64,000 nt of DNA, from NCBI RefSeq assembly GCF_008327685.1, contig NZ_BDDE01000022.1, positions 1 through 64,000 of the forward strand, given 5' to 3'. Below are positions 1 through 8,151 of the stretch, piece by piece. Position 1 is the stretch's first letter, and each line of letters begins with the position of its first letter. Both the position numbers and the translations under genes were made by a program. Below the pieces are notes generated by a model. It saw nothing but the letters and a program-made list of their open reading frames with translations. It made no database searches and was not told the origin of the DNA. Origin of the DNA: Actinomadura sp. K4S16 (GTDB lineage: Bacteria > Actinomycetota > Actinomycetes > Streptosporangiales > Streptosporangiaceae).

Positions 1-536
1 GGGTACCGCTCCAGGATGTCCAGTACGCCAGGTTCCTTGGTGGCGGAGAGCCGCTCCAAGGCGTCTTCGTCCTCGTCTGACAGGAAACGGACGGCACGGG
101 CCAGGACCCGGCGATCCTTCGACGGGACGCCACCTCCCGCCCGCGTGAACAGCGCCACGCCCTCGGCGAGCATCAGCTCGACGTCCTGCCCCCGCGGAAC
201 CTTGATCTCCGCGTCGTGCCGCCAGTGCGCGATCGGATCACCCCAGGCCTCCACCCGGAACGACCACGACCCCATCTCCGTCGGCGTCACCAGCGCCGAC
301 CACCGGTCCAGCCCGACCCCCACCTCGCTCATCCGCTGCGGCGCCAGCTCCTCACCCTCCGGCGTGCGCAGCACCACCGCCGCGCCCAACCGCTCGTGCC
401 CCTCACGGAACACCGTCGCCGACACCTCGACCGTCTCACCCGCCACCGCCTTCGCCGGCCACCGGCCGCACCCCACCACCGGCGCCACGTCCAGGATGGG
501 GATGCGGCCGAGCTCCGCCTCCAGCTTCACCTGCAT
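1..536 (-). CDS. glgE: Alpha-1,4-glucan:maltose-1-phosphate maltosyltransferase, N-terminal part
   Basis: Translating the minus strand gives an uninterrupted 178-codon frame that leaves the window at base 1. It begins MQVKLEAELGRIPILDVAP and continues through CGRWPAKAVAGETVEVSATV and FREGH, the usual opening of actinobacterial GlgE (N-terminal DUF3416 domain). GlgE transfers maltosyl units from maltose-1-phosphate to alpha-glucans in the cytoplasm, in the trehalose-to-glucan pathway. The catalytic GH13 domain lies outside the window, since the family is about 650-700 residues long. The ATG at 536 follows a purine-rich GGGAGCGGGG. Upstream and divergent is a DUF574 methyltransferase. The family call rests on this conserved N-terminal segment only. 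Confidence 0.85.
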   Translation of the reverse strand, partial: MQVKLEAELGRIPILDVAPVVGCGRWPAKAVAGETVEVSATVFREGHERLGAAVVLRTPEGEELAPQRMSEVGVGLDRWSALVTPTEMGSWSFRVEAWGDPIAHWRHDAEIKVPRGQDVELMLAEGVALFTRAGGGVPSKDRRVLARAVRFLSDEDEDALERLSATKEPGVLDILERY

Positions 537-751
537 GCTCCCCGCTCCCGCTCGTCTCGCCGTCCCGGCCCCGTCGTCCCGGTCGCAGACATCCATGCCC
601 CGTCCGCAACTCTCCGGCATCCCCGGAGCCACAAGATCAAGTAAAGAACCGCCCGACCGCGGTGCGCGCGTCCGGGGTGGGCCGACTGATGGGCGGGCGG
701 CTCGCCGCGGCGCTAGGTTGGGCGGAAACAGAAGATCCAGGAGGTGCCGCC

Positions 752-1552
752 GTGGCCGAGGGGCCGGAGATCGACACGAACGTTCCGCATTCGGCGCGGG
801 TCTGGAACTACCTGCTCGGCGGGAAGGACAACTACGAGATCGACCAGCGGGCCGCCGAGCAGTTCCGGGCGATGTTCCCGCAGATCGTCGACATCGCCCT
901 CGCCGACCGCGCGTTCCTCGGCAGGTCCGTCCGCCACCTCGCGGGCGAGGCCCGCATCCGCCAGTTCCTCGACATCGGCACCGGTCTGCCGACCATGGAC
1001 AACACCCATGAGGTCGCGCAACGCGTGGCGCCGGACGCGCGCATCGTCTACGTGGACAACGATCCCCTGGTGCTGACCCACGCGCGGGCCCTGCTCAGCA
1101 GCAGCCCCGAGGGCGCCTGCGACTACATCCACGCCGATCTGCGCGAACCGGGCGAGATCCTGGCGAAGGCCGCCGCGACGCTCGACTTCGGGAAGCCGGT
1201 GGCGATCATGCTGCTGGGCATCATGCACTTCGTCCACGACGACGGCGAGGCCCGGCGCGTCCTCGACGTGCTGCTGGACGCCGTGCCGTCCGGGAGCCAC
1301 CTGGTGATGACGCACGCCACCCTGGACTTCGACGCGGGGGAGACCGCCCAGGCCGAGGCGCAGGAGGACTGGAACGAGAAGTCGGCCAATCCGATGGTGC
1401 CGCGCACGCGCGAGGCCGTCACCCGCTTCTTCGACGGCCTCGAACTCCTGGACCCGGGAGTCGTCTCCATGTCCAGGTGGCGTCCCGAGCACACTCCCTG
1501 GGGCGAGCCCGCCGAAGTGGCCGGTTACGCCGCCGTCGCCCGCAAGCCCTGA
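752..1552 (+). CDS. SAM-dependent methyltransferase, DUF574 (PF04672) family
   Basis: A 266-residue protein with the family signature VWNYLLGGKDNYEIDQRAAE near the N-terminus, a Rossmann-type SAM pocket (FLDIGTGLPT, then VYVDNDPLVL) and the C-terminal ending MSRWRPE...AGYAAVARKP. The family is abundant in actinomycetes; its substrates are mostly unknown, so none is assigned. I chose GTG 752 because a perfect AGGAGG lies at 739-744, seven bases upstream; in-frame starts further upstream would add a non-conserved tail. It is divergent from glgE across about 215 bp and converges on cutC, with a short CCCCGCGCGGGG palindrome in the 47-bp gap (1556-1567). A second family member lies at 38.0 kb. 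Confidence 0.9.
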   Translation: MAEGPEIDTNVPHSARVWNYLLGGKDNYEIDQRAAEQFRAMFPQIVDIALADRAFLGRSVRHLAGEARIRQFLDIGTGLPTMDNTHEVAQRVAPDARIVYVDNDPLVLTHARALLSSSPEGACDYIHADLREPGEILAKAAATLDFGKPVAIMLLGIMHFVHDDGEARRVLDVLLDAVPSGSHLVMTHATLDFDAGETAQAEAQEDWNEKSANPMVPRTREAVTRFFDGLELLDPGVVSMSRWRPEHTPWGEPAEVAGYAAVARKP

Positions 1553-1599
1553 CCTCCCCGCGCGGGGGCGGACGGCCTGCGGGCGTCGGCGGAGGCGCG

Positions 1600-2343
1600 C
1601 TAGCCGGCGGCGCGGATCACCGAGGCGATGCCGTCGGACGTCGTGACGAGCCGCTGGTACTCCGGCCGCCGCAGCTCCCCGCCCATGAACGGGTACGGGT
1701 TGCGGTGCACGGCCGGGCTCGGCGCCTCGCTGAGCGCCGCGAAGTGGATCTCCCGGGCGCCGGTCGCCGCCACGACGCGCGCCACGTTGCGGTCGGTCAC
1801 GCCGCCGCCGGGCATCACGATGATCCGGTCGCCGGCGTGCCGCACCAGCTCGGCGATCAGCGGCGCGCCCTCCAGCGCGCTCACGTCCTGCCCGGACGTC
1901 AGGACGCGCGCCACGCCGAGATCGGCGAGGAGGTCCAGCGTGCCGAACGGGTCGGCGGCCATGTCGAAGGCCCGGTGGAAGGTGACGGGCAGCCCGCCTG
2001 CCGCCGCCATGAGCCGCTCGACGACCGGGCGGTCGACCGCGCCCTCCGGGGTGAGCGCGCCGATCACCACGCCGTGCGCGCCCGCCTCCCGGACGAGCGC
2101 GACGTCGTGCTCCATCGCCGCGACCTCGTGCTCGTCGAAGATGAAGTCGCCGCCGCGCGGGCGGATGATGACGTGCACCCTGATCGACGACACCGCGGCC
2201 AGCGCGGCGCGGACCGTGCCCAGCGTCGGGGTGAGCCCTCCGTCGAACAGCGCCGCGCACAGCTCGACGCGCTGGGCGCCCGCCTTCTCGGCGGCGACGG
2301 CGCCCGCGACGTCGTCGATGCAGATCTCGTAGGTGAGGCTCAC
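1600..2343 (-). CDS. cutC: CutC family protein
   Basis: A 247-residue TIM-barrel protein of full CutC length. Visible family blocks are YEICIDDVAGAVAAEKAGAQ, RVELCAALFDGGLTP, VIIRPRGGDFIFDEHE, TFHRAFD and TSGQ. CutC was named for copper homeostasis, but its catalytic role is unsettled. The GTG at 2343 overlaps the stop of the asparaginase gene by four bases (GTGA) and is preceded by GGAAGGA at good spacing. It is the last gene of the ABC transporter-asparaginase operon, so here it may act in amino-acid or nitrogen metabolism rather than copper handling; that is inference from position only. Confidence 0.88.
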   Translation of the reverse strand: MSLTYEICIDDVAGAVAAEKAGAQRVELCAALFDGGLTPTLGTVRAALAAVSSIRVHVIIRPRGGDFIFDEHEVAAMEHDVALVREAGAHGVVIGALTPEGAVDRPVVERLMAAAGGLPVTFHRAFDMAADPFGTLDLLADLGVARVLTSGQDVSALEGAPLIAELVRHAGDRIIVMPGGGVTDRNVARVVAATGAREIHFAALSEAPSPAVHRNPYPFMGGELRRPEYQRLVTTSDGIASVIRAAG

Positions 2344-3281
2344 GTACGTCCTTCCGGGATGGTGCGGATCTCGCCCACCGGGCGTCCGCCGCCGAGGACG
2401 GGGACGGCGCCCAGCGGGTCGGCCGGGGTGGTGTCGGCGCCGAGCGCGGCGAGCGCGCGCAGCGCGATGGCGGTGGTGGCGCGGGGGCTGCCGTCGATGA
2501 CCTTCACCGCGACGGCGCGGCCCTCGGCGGTGGCGGCGACGAACACGCCCTCCGCGCCGCCCTTGGCGACCGAGCCGGGCAGCGCCCGCATGAACTCGGT
2601 GTTGGCGTGTCCCGTCCCGCCCACGTACTCGGGGTGCTCGCGCATGGCGTCGGCGACCGGGCGGGCGTCCGGCGCCAGGACGAGGGACCGCGCGGCGCGG
2701 GCGAGGCCGGTCAGGGTGAGGCCGAACAGCGGTGCTCCGCATCCGTCGATCGCGACGGGCGAGGGGTCCTCCCCGGCGCAGTCGGCCATCACCTGCCGCA
2801 CCAGCTGCTGCAGCGGGTGCGACGGGTCGAGGTAGGTGTCCAGGGGCCAGCCGTTCGCGACGCAGGCGGCGAGCATGGCGGCGTGCTTGCCGGAGCAGTT
2901 CATCCGCACCCGCGACTCGCCCTCGCCCGCCCTGATCAGCGCGGCCTTGGTCGCCTCGTCCTCCGGCCAGGACGGCGGGCACTGGAGCGCGTCCGCGCCG
3001 AGCCCCGCGTCCGCGAGGATCCCCTCGACGGCCTTGACGTGGAAGTCCTCGCCGGTGTGGCTGCCCGCCGCGATCGCGAGGCGCTCCCCGTCCAGCGGCG
3101 CGCCCGCCTTCAGGCAGGCGAGCGCCTGGAACGGCTTGGTCGTGGAGCGCGGCAGGACCGTCTCCTCGACGGCGCCGCGCGCGTGGGCGAGGGAGCCGTC
3201 CGGGGCGAACCCGGCGACGCTGCCGTAGTGGCGGCTCTCGGCGAAGCCGTTGCGCACGACCTCGGCCAGTACTTCGTACAT
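2340..3281 (-). CDS. Asparaginase (PF06089 family)
   Basis: A 313-residue protein of the asparaginase II/AnsA-like family, distinct from the E. coli-type enzymes. Blocks visible are VVRNGFAESRHYGSV, LPRSTTKPFQAL, AAGSHTGE, RMNCSGKHAAML and DGCGAP. The expected reaction is L-asparagine to aspartate plus ammonia in the cytoplasm. I chose ATG 3281 because GAGGA sits five bases upstream; GTG 3293, which overlaps the permease stop (GTGA), is the alternative and adds four residues. It lies between the amino-acid permease genes and cutC on the same strand, suggesting that imported asparagine, or a related amide, is deamidated directly. Confidence 0.87.
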   Translation of the reverse strand: MYEVLAEVVRNGFAESRHYGSVAGFAPDGSLAHARGAVEETVLPRSTTKPFQALACLKAGAPLDGERLAIAAGSHTGEDFHVKAVEGILADAGLGADALQCPPSWPEDEATKAALIRAGEGESRVRMNCSGKHAAMLAACVANGWPLDTYLDPSHPLQQLVRQVMADCAGEDPSPVAIDGCGAPLFGLTLTGLARAARSLVLAPDARPVADAMREHPEYVGGTGHANTEFMRALPGSVAKGGAEGVFVAATAEGRAVAVKVIDGSPRATTAIALRALAALGADTTPADPLGAVPVLGGGRPVGEIRTIPEGRT

Positions 3282-3289
3282 GTCGGTCC

Positions 3290-4132
3290 TCACGGTCGCG
3301 CCGCCGGGACGGCCTCGCGGACGGCGCGAGACGGACGGGTCCGCTGCCGCGCCTCCAGCGTCCGCGCGAGCTTGGCCAGCGACGCGTTGATCACCAGGTA
3401 GATCAGCGCGATCACCAGGTAGGTCTGGATGAGCAGGTGGTTGTAGTTCGCCAGCACCTTCCCGCTGTAGAGCAGTTCGGCGTAGCTGACGACGTAGCCG
3501 AGCGAGGTGTCCTTCAGCAGCCCGGCGGACTGGCTGACCAGCGACGGCAGGACGCGCCGCGCCGCCTGCGGCAGCACGACGAGCCGCATCGCCCGCCCCC
3601 GGGTCAGGCCGAGCGCGAGCCCCGCCTCCAGCTGCCCGCGCTCCACCGAGCGGATCCCGGCCCGGAAGATCTCCGCGAACGCGGCGGCGTTGGACACCGA
3701 CAGCGGGACGACGAGCTTCCAGAACAGCGGGAGGTCGAGGCCGTACTTCGGCAGCGCGAACAGCACGACGTAGACCAGCAGCAGCGCCGGGACCGTCCGG
3801 ACGATCTCCACGTAGGCCGCCGACGGGACGCGCAGCCACCGGGCCGGCGACAGCCGCCCGAGCGCGAGCGCGACGCCGGCCGCCATGGCGAGGGCGATCG
3901 ACACGGCCGCGGCGTAGAGCGTGGAGCGCAGACCCTCCAGCAGGTACCGCCACATGGGCCAGGTCCCGTACGGGCGCCACCGGTCGGCGGCGAGCTGGCC
4001 GTTCTCGCCGAACTGGCGCAGCGCGAGCGCGACGAGGACGGCGCCGCCGAGCAGGGTCAGCGCGGTGGCGATCCGGATGCGGCGCCGGGCGCGCGGCCCC
4101 GGCTCGTCGAACAGCAGTCGCGAGGAGCTCAT
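3290..4132 (-). CDS. Polar amino acid ABC transporter permease (second subunit)
   Basis: A 280-residue membrane protein with one N-terminal helix, a loop, and the HisM/GlnP-type permease domain. The ATPase-docking EAA loop is visible as QLEAGLALGLTRGRAMRLVV. VEIVRTVPALLLVYVV and FAEIFRAGIRSVERGQ are typical of glutamate/glutamine/aspartate-type permeases. ATG 4132 overlaps the stop of the first permease gene (ATGA), so translation is probably coupled and the two are expected to form a heterodimeric channel. Substrate specificity cannot be read from the sequence; the downstream asparaginase favours asparagine or another acidic/amide amino acid. Confidence 0.9.
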   Translation of the reverse strand: MSSSRLLFDEPGPRARRRIRIATALTLLGGAVLVALALRQFGENGQLAADRWRPYGTWPMWRYLLEGLRSTLYAAAVSIALAMAAGVALALGRLSPARWLRVPSAAYVEIVRTVPALLLVYVVLFALPKYGLDLPLFWKLVVPLSVSNAAAFAEIFRAGIRSVERGQLEAGLALGLTRGRAMRLVVLPQAARRVLPSLVSQSAGLLKDTSLGYVVSYAELLYSGKVLANYNHLLIQTYLVIALIYLVINASLAKLARTLEARQRTRPSRAVREAVPAARP

Positions 4133-4773
4133 CGCAGGATCGCCAGCTTCCGTTCCAGTCCGCCGGTCACCAGCCCGAAGACCGCCGAGAGCGCCATGTA
4201 CGCCAGGCCCGCCGTCACGAAGATCCAGATCGGCCGCGCCTCGGCGAGGTTGACCCGGTTCGCGGCGGCGGTCAGCTCCACCACGCCGACCGCGGCGGCC
4301 AGCGCCGTGTTCATCAGCGTCATGATCGCGATGTTGCCGAGCGGCTGGACGACCGTCCGCAGTGCCTGCGGCAGGACGACCAGCCGCAGCGACTGGACGA
4401 AGGTCAGCCCGAGCGCGCGGGCGGCCTCGCCCTGCCCCGCCGGCACCGCGTTGATCCCGGAGCGGATCGCCTCCGCCGTGTACGCCCCCTGGTAGAGGGC
4501 GATCACGACGACCGAGGTGGTGAACAGCCCGGCGATCACTCCGATCTCCGGCAGCCCGAACACGGCGATGACGAGCCACACCAGCAGCGGGATGTTCTGC
4601 AGCACCTCGACGTAGGCCATCCCGGCGGCGCGCAGCACGCGCACCGGGCTGACCCGCATCGCGGCGACCGCGGTCCCGGTCGCGAGGGCTCCGGCGAGGG
4701 CCAGCAGCGTCAGCTCGACGGTGCGCAGCAGGCCGTCGCCGAACTCCCCGAGGTGGTCGGTGATGACGTTCAT
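4129..4773 (-). CDS. Polar amino acid ABC transporter permease (first subunit)
   Basis: A 214-residue integral membrane protein consisting of the HisM-type permease domain only. It has about five hydrophobic helices and the EAA loop GQGEAARALGLTFVQSLRLV. The segments YVEVLQNIPLLVWLVIAVFG and YQGAYTAEAIRSGINAV are typical of this permease class. ATG 4773 lies 19 bases after the end of the binding-protein gene. It pairs with the following permease, with which it overlaps by four bases. Its role is to form half of the membrane channel of the uptake system powered by the ATPase at 5.8-6.5 kb. Confidence 0.9.
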   Translation of the reverse strand: MNVITDHLGEFGDGLLRTVELTLLALAGALATGTAVAAMRVSPVRVLRAAGMAYVEVLQNIPLLVWLVIAVFGLPEIGVIAGLFTTSVVVIALYQGAYTAEAIRSGINAVPAGQGEAARALGLTFVQSLRLVVLPQALRTVVQPLGNIAIMTLMNTALAAAVGVVELTAAANRVNLAEARPIWIFVTAGLAYMALSAVFGLVTGGLERKLAILR

Positions 4774-4792
4774 GACAGGGCGGGGCCTCCGC

Positions 4793-5728
4793 TCACTCCG
4801 AGCCCGGCGCGGAGCCGATCGCGGGCGGCTGCGGGGCCTCGCCCTGCACGACCGTCCCGATCGAGTTCTTCCAGACCTTCGCCCACAGGCCCGACTGCTC
4901 GATCTGCTTGAGCCAGTCGTTGACGAACTGCTTCATCTGCGCGTCGCCGTGCTTGAGGCCGATGCCGTACGGGTCGCTGGTGAACGGCTTGCCCTGGATC
5001 TGGATGGAGGGGTCCTGCTTCGCGGTCGCGAGCAGCACGGCCTCGTCCTGGACGTAGGCGTCGCCGCGGCCCTGCTTGAGCGCCTGCACGCACTCGGGGT
5101 CGCTGCCGAACGTGATGATCTTCGCGCCCGGGGCGGCCTTCTTGATGGCGGGGATCGCCGGGGTGTTGGCGCCCGCGATGACCGTCTTGCCCTTCAGGTC
5201 GGCCGGGGCCTTGATGCCGGTCTCGTCCTTCTTGGTGGCGATGACCAGGCCGGAGCTGTAGTACGGCCCGGCGAACGCGACCTGCTTGGCGCGATCCGGA
5301 GTGATGCTGTAGGTCTGGAACACCACGTCCACGGTGCCGTTGGCCAGCAGCGCCTCGCGGGTCTCCGACGCGGAGTTGACGATCTTCACGTTGGGCTTGC
5401 CGATGATGTACTTGGCGAGCAGCCGGCCGAAGTCGGCGTCCAGCCCCTCGACCTTCTTGGTCGCCGGGTTCTGCTGGGACAGCAGCGGCGCGTCCAGCGA
5501 GCCGCCCACGACCAGCTCGCCGCGCTGCTTGATCTTCTCCATGGTGGAGCCGGCGGGCAGGTTCGCGGCGACCGGGGCCGAGGCCGCCAGGTCGTCGCCC
5601 TTGCCGCCGCCGGAGCCGGGCACCGCGGCGTCGGAGTCGCCGCCGGAGCAGGCCGCGAGGCCCGTCAGCGACAGCGCCGCGACCGCGGCCACCGCCGCCC
5701 GCCGCATCCCCGCAGGGGTACGCACCAT
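4793..5728 (-). CDS. Amino acid ABC transporter substrate-binding lipoprotein
   Basis: A 311-residue type 3 solute-binding protein. It starts with a basic N-terminus, a hydrophobic stretch and the lipobox LTGLAACSGG, so it should be lipid-anchored on the outer face of the membrane. The mature part has the GlnH/FliY-like pattern GELVVGGSLDAP, GLDADFGRLLAKYI, VDVVFQTYSITPDRAKQVAF and GKTVIAGANTPA. ATG 5728 has AAAGG nine bases upstream; ATG 5734 is two codons longer but has poor spacing. It delivers the ligand to the two permeases downstream. The closest recognisable ligand class is glutamate or another polar amino acid; the exact ligand is unknown. Confidence 0.92.
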   Translation of the reverse strand: MVRTPAGMRRAAVAAVAALSLTGLAACSGGDSDAAVPGSGGGKGDDLAASAPVAANLPAGSTMEKIKQRGELVVGGSLDAPLLSQQNPATKKVEGLDADFGRLLAKYIIGKPNVKIVNSASETREALLANGTVDVVFQTYSITPDRAKQVAFAGPYYSSGLVIATKKDETGIKAPADLKGKTVIAGANTPAIPAIKKAAPGAKIITFGSDPECVQALKQGRGDAYVQDEAVLLATAKQDPSIQIQGKPFTSDPYGIGLKHGDAQMKQFVNDWLKQIEQSGLWAKVWKNSIGTVVQGEAPQPPAIGSAPGSE

Positions 5729-5781
5729 GATCATCAACCTTTCTGGGATGGCGCGCCATGGGCGGCGCGCCGGGGGTCGCA

Positions 5782-6510
5782 CTAGTGGCTGAGGACCTTG
5801 GCCAGGAAGTCCCGGGCCCGGTCGCTGGCGGGGGAGTCGAAGAAGGCGGCCGGCGCTCCGGTCTCGACGACCTCGCCGTCCGCCATGAACACGACGCGGT
5901 CGGCGACCCGGCGGGCGAAGCCCATCTCGTGGGTGACGACCACCATCGTCATGCCGTCGCGGGCGAGGCCCGTCATCACGTCGAGGACCTCGCCGACCAT
6001 CTCGGGGTCGAGCGCCGAGGTCGGCTCGTCGAACAGCATCGCCTTCGGCCGCATCGCGAGCGCGCGGGCGATCGCCGCGCGCTGCTGCTGGCCGCCGGAC
6101 AGCTGCGCGGGCAGCTTGCCCGCCTGGTCGCCGATGCCGACCCGGTCGAGCAGGTCGCGCGCGGTCCGCTCGGCCTCGGCGCGCGGGACGCCGCGCACCC
6201 GGGTGGGCGCGAGCATCAGGTTCTCCAGGACGGTCTTGTGCTGGAACAGGTTGAACGACTGGAAGACCATGCCGACGTCGGCGCGGAGGCGGGCGAGGGC
6301 GCGCCCCTCTTCGGGCAGCTCCTCGCCGTCGATGCGGACGACGCCCGCGTCCGGCGTCTCCAGCCGGTTCAGGCACCGGCACAGCGTCGACTTGCCCGAC
6401 CCGGACGGGCCGACCACCACGACGACCTCGCCGCGGGCGACGTCCAGATCCACGTCGCGCAGGGCGGTGTGGGCGCCGAAGCGCTTGTACAGGCCGCGAA
6501 CCTCGATCAT
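5782..6510 (-). CDS. Amino acid ABC transporter ATP-binding protein
   Basis: A 242-residue ABC ATPase of the polar amino acid uptake class. Visible are Walker A (GPSGSGKST), the Q loop (MVFQSFNLFQHKTVLEN), the ABC signature (LSGGQQQR), Walker B (AMLFDEPTSALDPE) and the switch histidine (VVTHEMGFA). ATG 6510 is preceded by TAGGTG at five-base spacing. It is the promoter-proximal gene of the operon continuing with the binding protein, two permeases, asparaginase and CutC. It powers import at the cytoplasmic face of the membrane. A sigma70-type promoter and a palindrome lie just upstream. Confidence 0.94.
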   Translation of the reverse strand: MIEVRGLYKRFGAHTALRDVDLDVARGEVVVVVGPSGSGKSTLCRCLNRLETPDAGVVRIDGEELPEEGRALARLRADVGMVFQSFNLFQHKTVLENLMLAPTRVRGVPRAEAERTARDLLDRVGIGDQAGKLPAQLSGGQQQRAAIARALAMRPKAMLFDEPTSALDPEMVGEVLDVMTGLARDGMTMVVVTHEMGFARRVADRVVFMADGEVVETGAPAAFFDSPASDRARDFLAKVLSH

Positions 6511-6533
6511 TCGGTCACCTACGTTCCAACTTC

Positions 6534-6547
6534 CTTCGAAATCGAAG
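6534..6547. promoter_or_regulatory. Candidate operator in the ABC operon leader
   Basis: The sequence is a perfect inverted repeat, CTTCGA-AA-TCGAAG. It sits just downstream of the predicted start site of the ABC operon and about 80 bp from the start of the divergent ROK regulator. A repressor bound here would block the operon. The ROK protein is the obvious candidate, but that is inferred from position alone. Confidence 0.4.
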
Positions 6548-6556
6548 TCAACGAGG

Positions 6557-6586
6557 ACCATAGAGCGTCAAATCGACGTAAGTCAA
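6557..6586 (-). promoter_or_regulatory. Sigma70-type promoter of the ABC-asparaginase-cutC operon
   Basis: Read on the minus strand: -35 TTGACT (6581-6586), an 18-base spacer and -10 TATGGT (6557-6562). Transcription would start near 6550, giving a leader of about 40 bases that contains the 6534-6547 palindrome. A second TTGAC lies inside the spacer. Confidence 0.6.
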
Positions 6587-6590
6587 CGCG

Positions 6591-6620
6591 TTGCCGTACC
6601 AAGTTCGCGCATGCTATCTA
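6591..6620 (+). promoter_or_regulatory. Promoter of the ROK gene, probably leaderless
   Basis: The -35 TTGCCG (6591-6596), an 18-base spacer and -10 TATCTA (6615-6620) place the transcription start at about 6627, which is the GTG start codon itself. No Shine-Dalgarno is visible. The two divergent -35 boxes are only four bases apart. Confidence 0.55.
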
Positions 6621-6626
6621 TCTGGG

Positions 6627-7784
6627 GTGCGCAACAGCAGAGACGACGGACCGGCGGCACTCGTGCGGCTGGTGGCGACCGGCCAGGCGGAGTCGCGGGC
6701 CGAACTCGCCCGGCTCTCCGGCCTCGCCGCCTCCAGCGTCTCGCTGCGGGTCGAGCAGCTCATCGAGGCCGGCCTGTTCGCCGAGGAAGGCGCCGGGGCC
6801 TCGCGCGGGGGCCGGCGGCCCCGCCGCCTTCGGCTCGCCCGCGCGGCGGGCGTGTACCTGGTCGCCGACCTCGGCGCGCACCACGCCCGCCTCGCGGTCG
6901 TGGATCTCGCGGGAACGCCCCTCGCGCTCGCGGACCTGGCGTGCGACATCGCCGTCGGACCCGAGGAGACGCTGACGGCGGTCCTGGCCGGCCTGCACGC
7001 CCTCGCCCGCGACCACGGACTGCAGGACGTCCCGGTCCGCGGCGTCGGGGTCGGGCTGCCGGGGCCGGTCGACCCGGCGACGGGCCAGGTCGTGTCGCCC
7101 TCGCGCATGCCCGGCTGGAACGACTTCCCCGTCCGCGACTACGTGACCGGCCGCGTCGGCGTCCCGGCCCTGGTCGAGAACGACGCCAACCTCATGGCCG
7201 TCGGCGAGCACCGCGGCTCATGGCCGGCCCTCGACAATGTCATGGTCATCAAACTCGGCAGCGGCATCGGCTGCGGCGTCATCGTCGACGGGCGGCTGCA
7301 CCGGGGCCGCGGCGCGGCCGGCGACATCAGCCACGTCCGGATCCTGTCGGAGGCCACGGTCGACTGCTCCTGCGGCCACCCCGACTGCCTGGAGGCGCAC
7401 GCCAGCGGCGCCGCCCTCGCCGCGTCCCTCGCCGCCCAGGGCATCGAGGTGGACAACCCGTCCCGGATCGTCGACCTCGTCGCGGACGGCGTCCCGCAGG
7501 CGACCAGCGCGGTGCGCACGGCCGGGCGCCTCATCGGCGACGTGCTGACCGCGCTCGTGAACTTCTTCAACCCCGACGCGCTCGTCATCGGCGGCAGCCT
7601 GTCCAACGCCGAGCCGCTCGTCGCGACCATCCGGGGCGTCATCTACGAGCGGTGCCTGCCGCTCGCCACCCGCAACCTGGAGATCGCCACCTCCCGCGCG
7701 GGCCGCGACGCCAGCATCCTCGGCGCGGGCCACCTGCTCCTCGGCGTCGCGGACGAGTGGATCGACCGCGCCCTGGAACGCTAG
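6627..7784 (+). CDS. ROK family transcriptional regulator
   Basis: A 385-residue ROK protein. Residues 1-65 form a winged helix (AELARLSGLAASSVSLRVEQ) followed by a basic GGRRPRRL linker. The C-terminal half is the sugar-kinase-like ROK fold with GVGVGLPGPVDPATG, the ENDAN motif (VENDANLMA), KLGSGIGCGVIVDG and the zinc-binding signature CSCGHPDCLEAHASG. Start GTG 6627 fits the predicted leaderless promoter; an in-frame start 12 codons upstream is less likely. It is transcribed away from the amino-acid ABC operon across a 116-bp region and probably regulates it. ROK repressors usually sense sugars, so pairing with an amino-acid transporter is somewhat unusual. Confidence 0.87.
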   Translation: MRNSRDDGPAALVRLVATGQAESRAELARLSGLAASSVSLRVEQLIEAGLFAEEGAGASRGGRRPRRLRLARAAGVYLVADLGAHHARLAVVDLAGTPLALADLACDIAVGPEETLTAVLAGLHALARDHGLQDVPVRGVGVGLPGPVDPATGQVVSPSRMPGWNDFPVRDYVTGRVGVPALVENDANLMAVGEHRGSWPALDNVMVIKLGSGIGCGVIVDGRLHRGRGAAGDISHVRILSEATVDCSCGHPDCLEAHASGAALAASLAAQGIEVDNPSRIVDLVADGVPQATSAVRTAGRLIGDVLTALVNFFNPDALVIGGSLSNAEPLVATIRGVIYERCLPLATRNLEIATSRAGRDASILGAGHLLLGVADEWIDRALER

Positions 7785-7788
7785 CCGG

Positions 7789-8151
7789 TCAGCCGCCCGC
7801 CGACGCGGCCAGCGCCTCGCGGGCCGTCGCCACGTCCGGCGCGATGGCGACCCGGCGCTGCAGCCCCGCCACCTCCGACACCCGGCGCACGATCCCGCGC
7901 GGCGGCAGCACCACCCACATCGGCACGCCCAGCTCCGTCGCGCGCATCTGCGAGCGCGTGATGACGTTCAGCCCGTTGGAGTCGCAGAACGTGCAGCCGG
8001 TCAGGTCGAGGATGAGGGCGGGCGTCCCGGAGTCCAGGAGCCGGACGGCCTGCGCGAGGACCGCCTCGCCGTTGCTCAGGTCGACCTCGTCCGGGAACGT
8101 CAGCGTCCCGCAGGTCTCCGTGCGCTCCACTCGTCCCACTCCGAGATCCAT
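7789..8151 (-). CDS. STAS-domain anti-sigma factor antagonist
   Basis: A 120-residue protein made of one STAS domain of the SpoIIAA/RsbV class. The phosphorylatable serine lies in LTGCTFCDSNGLNVI, where the DS.G pattern is intact. Such proteins release a sigma factor by binding an anti-sigma kinase when unphosphorylated. ATG 8151 follows GGGGCGAG; an in-frame ATG 48 codons upstream (8295) would add a non-conserved tail. No partner kinase or sigma factor gene is adjacent. It converges with the ROK gene, their stops separated by four bases. Confidence 0.82.
   Translation of the reverse strand: MDLGVGRVERTETCGTLTFPDEVDLSNGEAVLAQAVRLLDSGTPALILDLTGCTFCDSNGLNVITRSQMRATELGVPMWVVLPPRGIVRRVSEVAGLQRRVAIAPDVATAREALAASAGG

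Noticed and set aside
16..1011. Long plus-strand open frame at the left edge
   Set aside because: It is low-complexity, Ser/Arg/Pro-rich and antisense to a clear GlgE N-terminus (1-536, minus) and then out of frame with the DUF574 gene.
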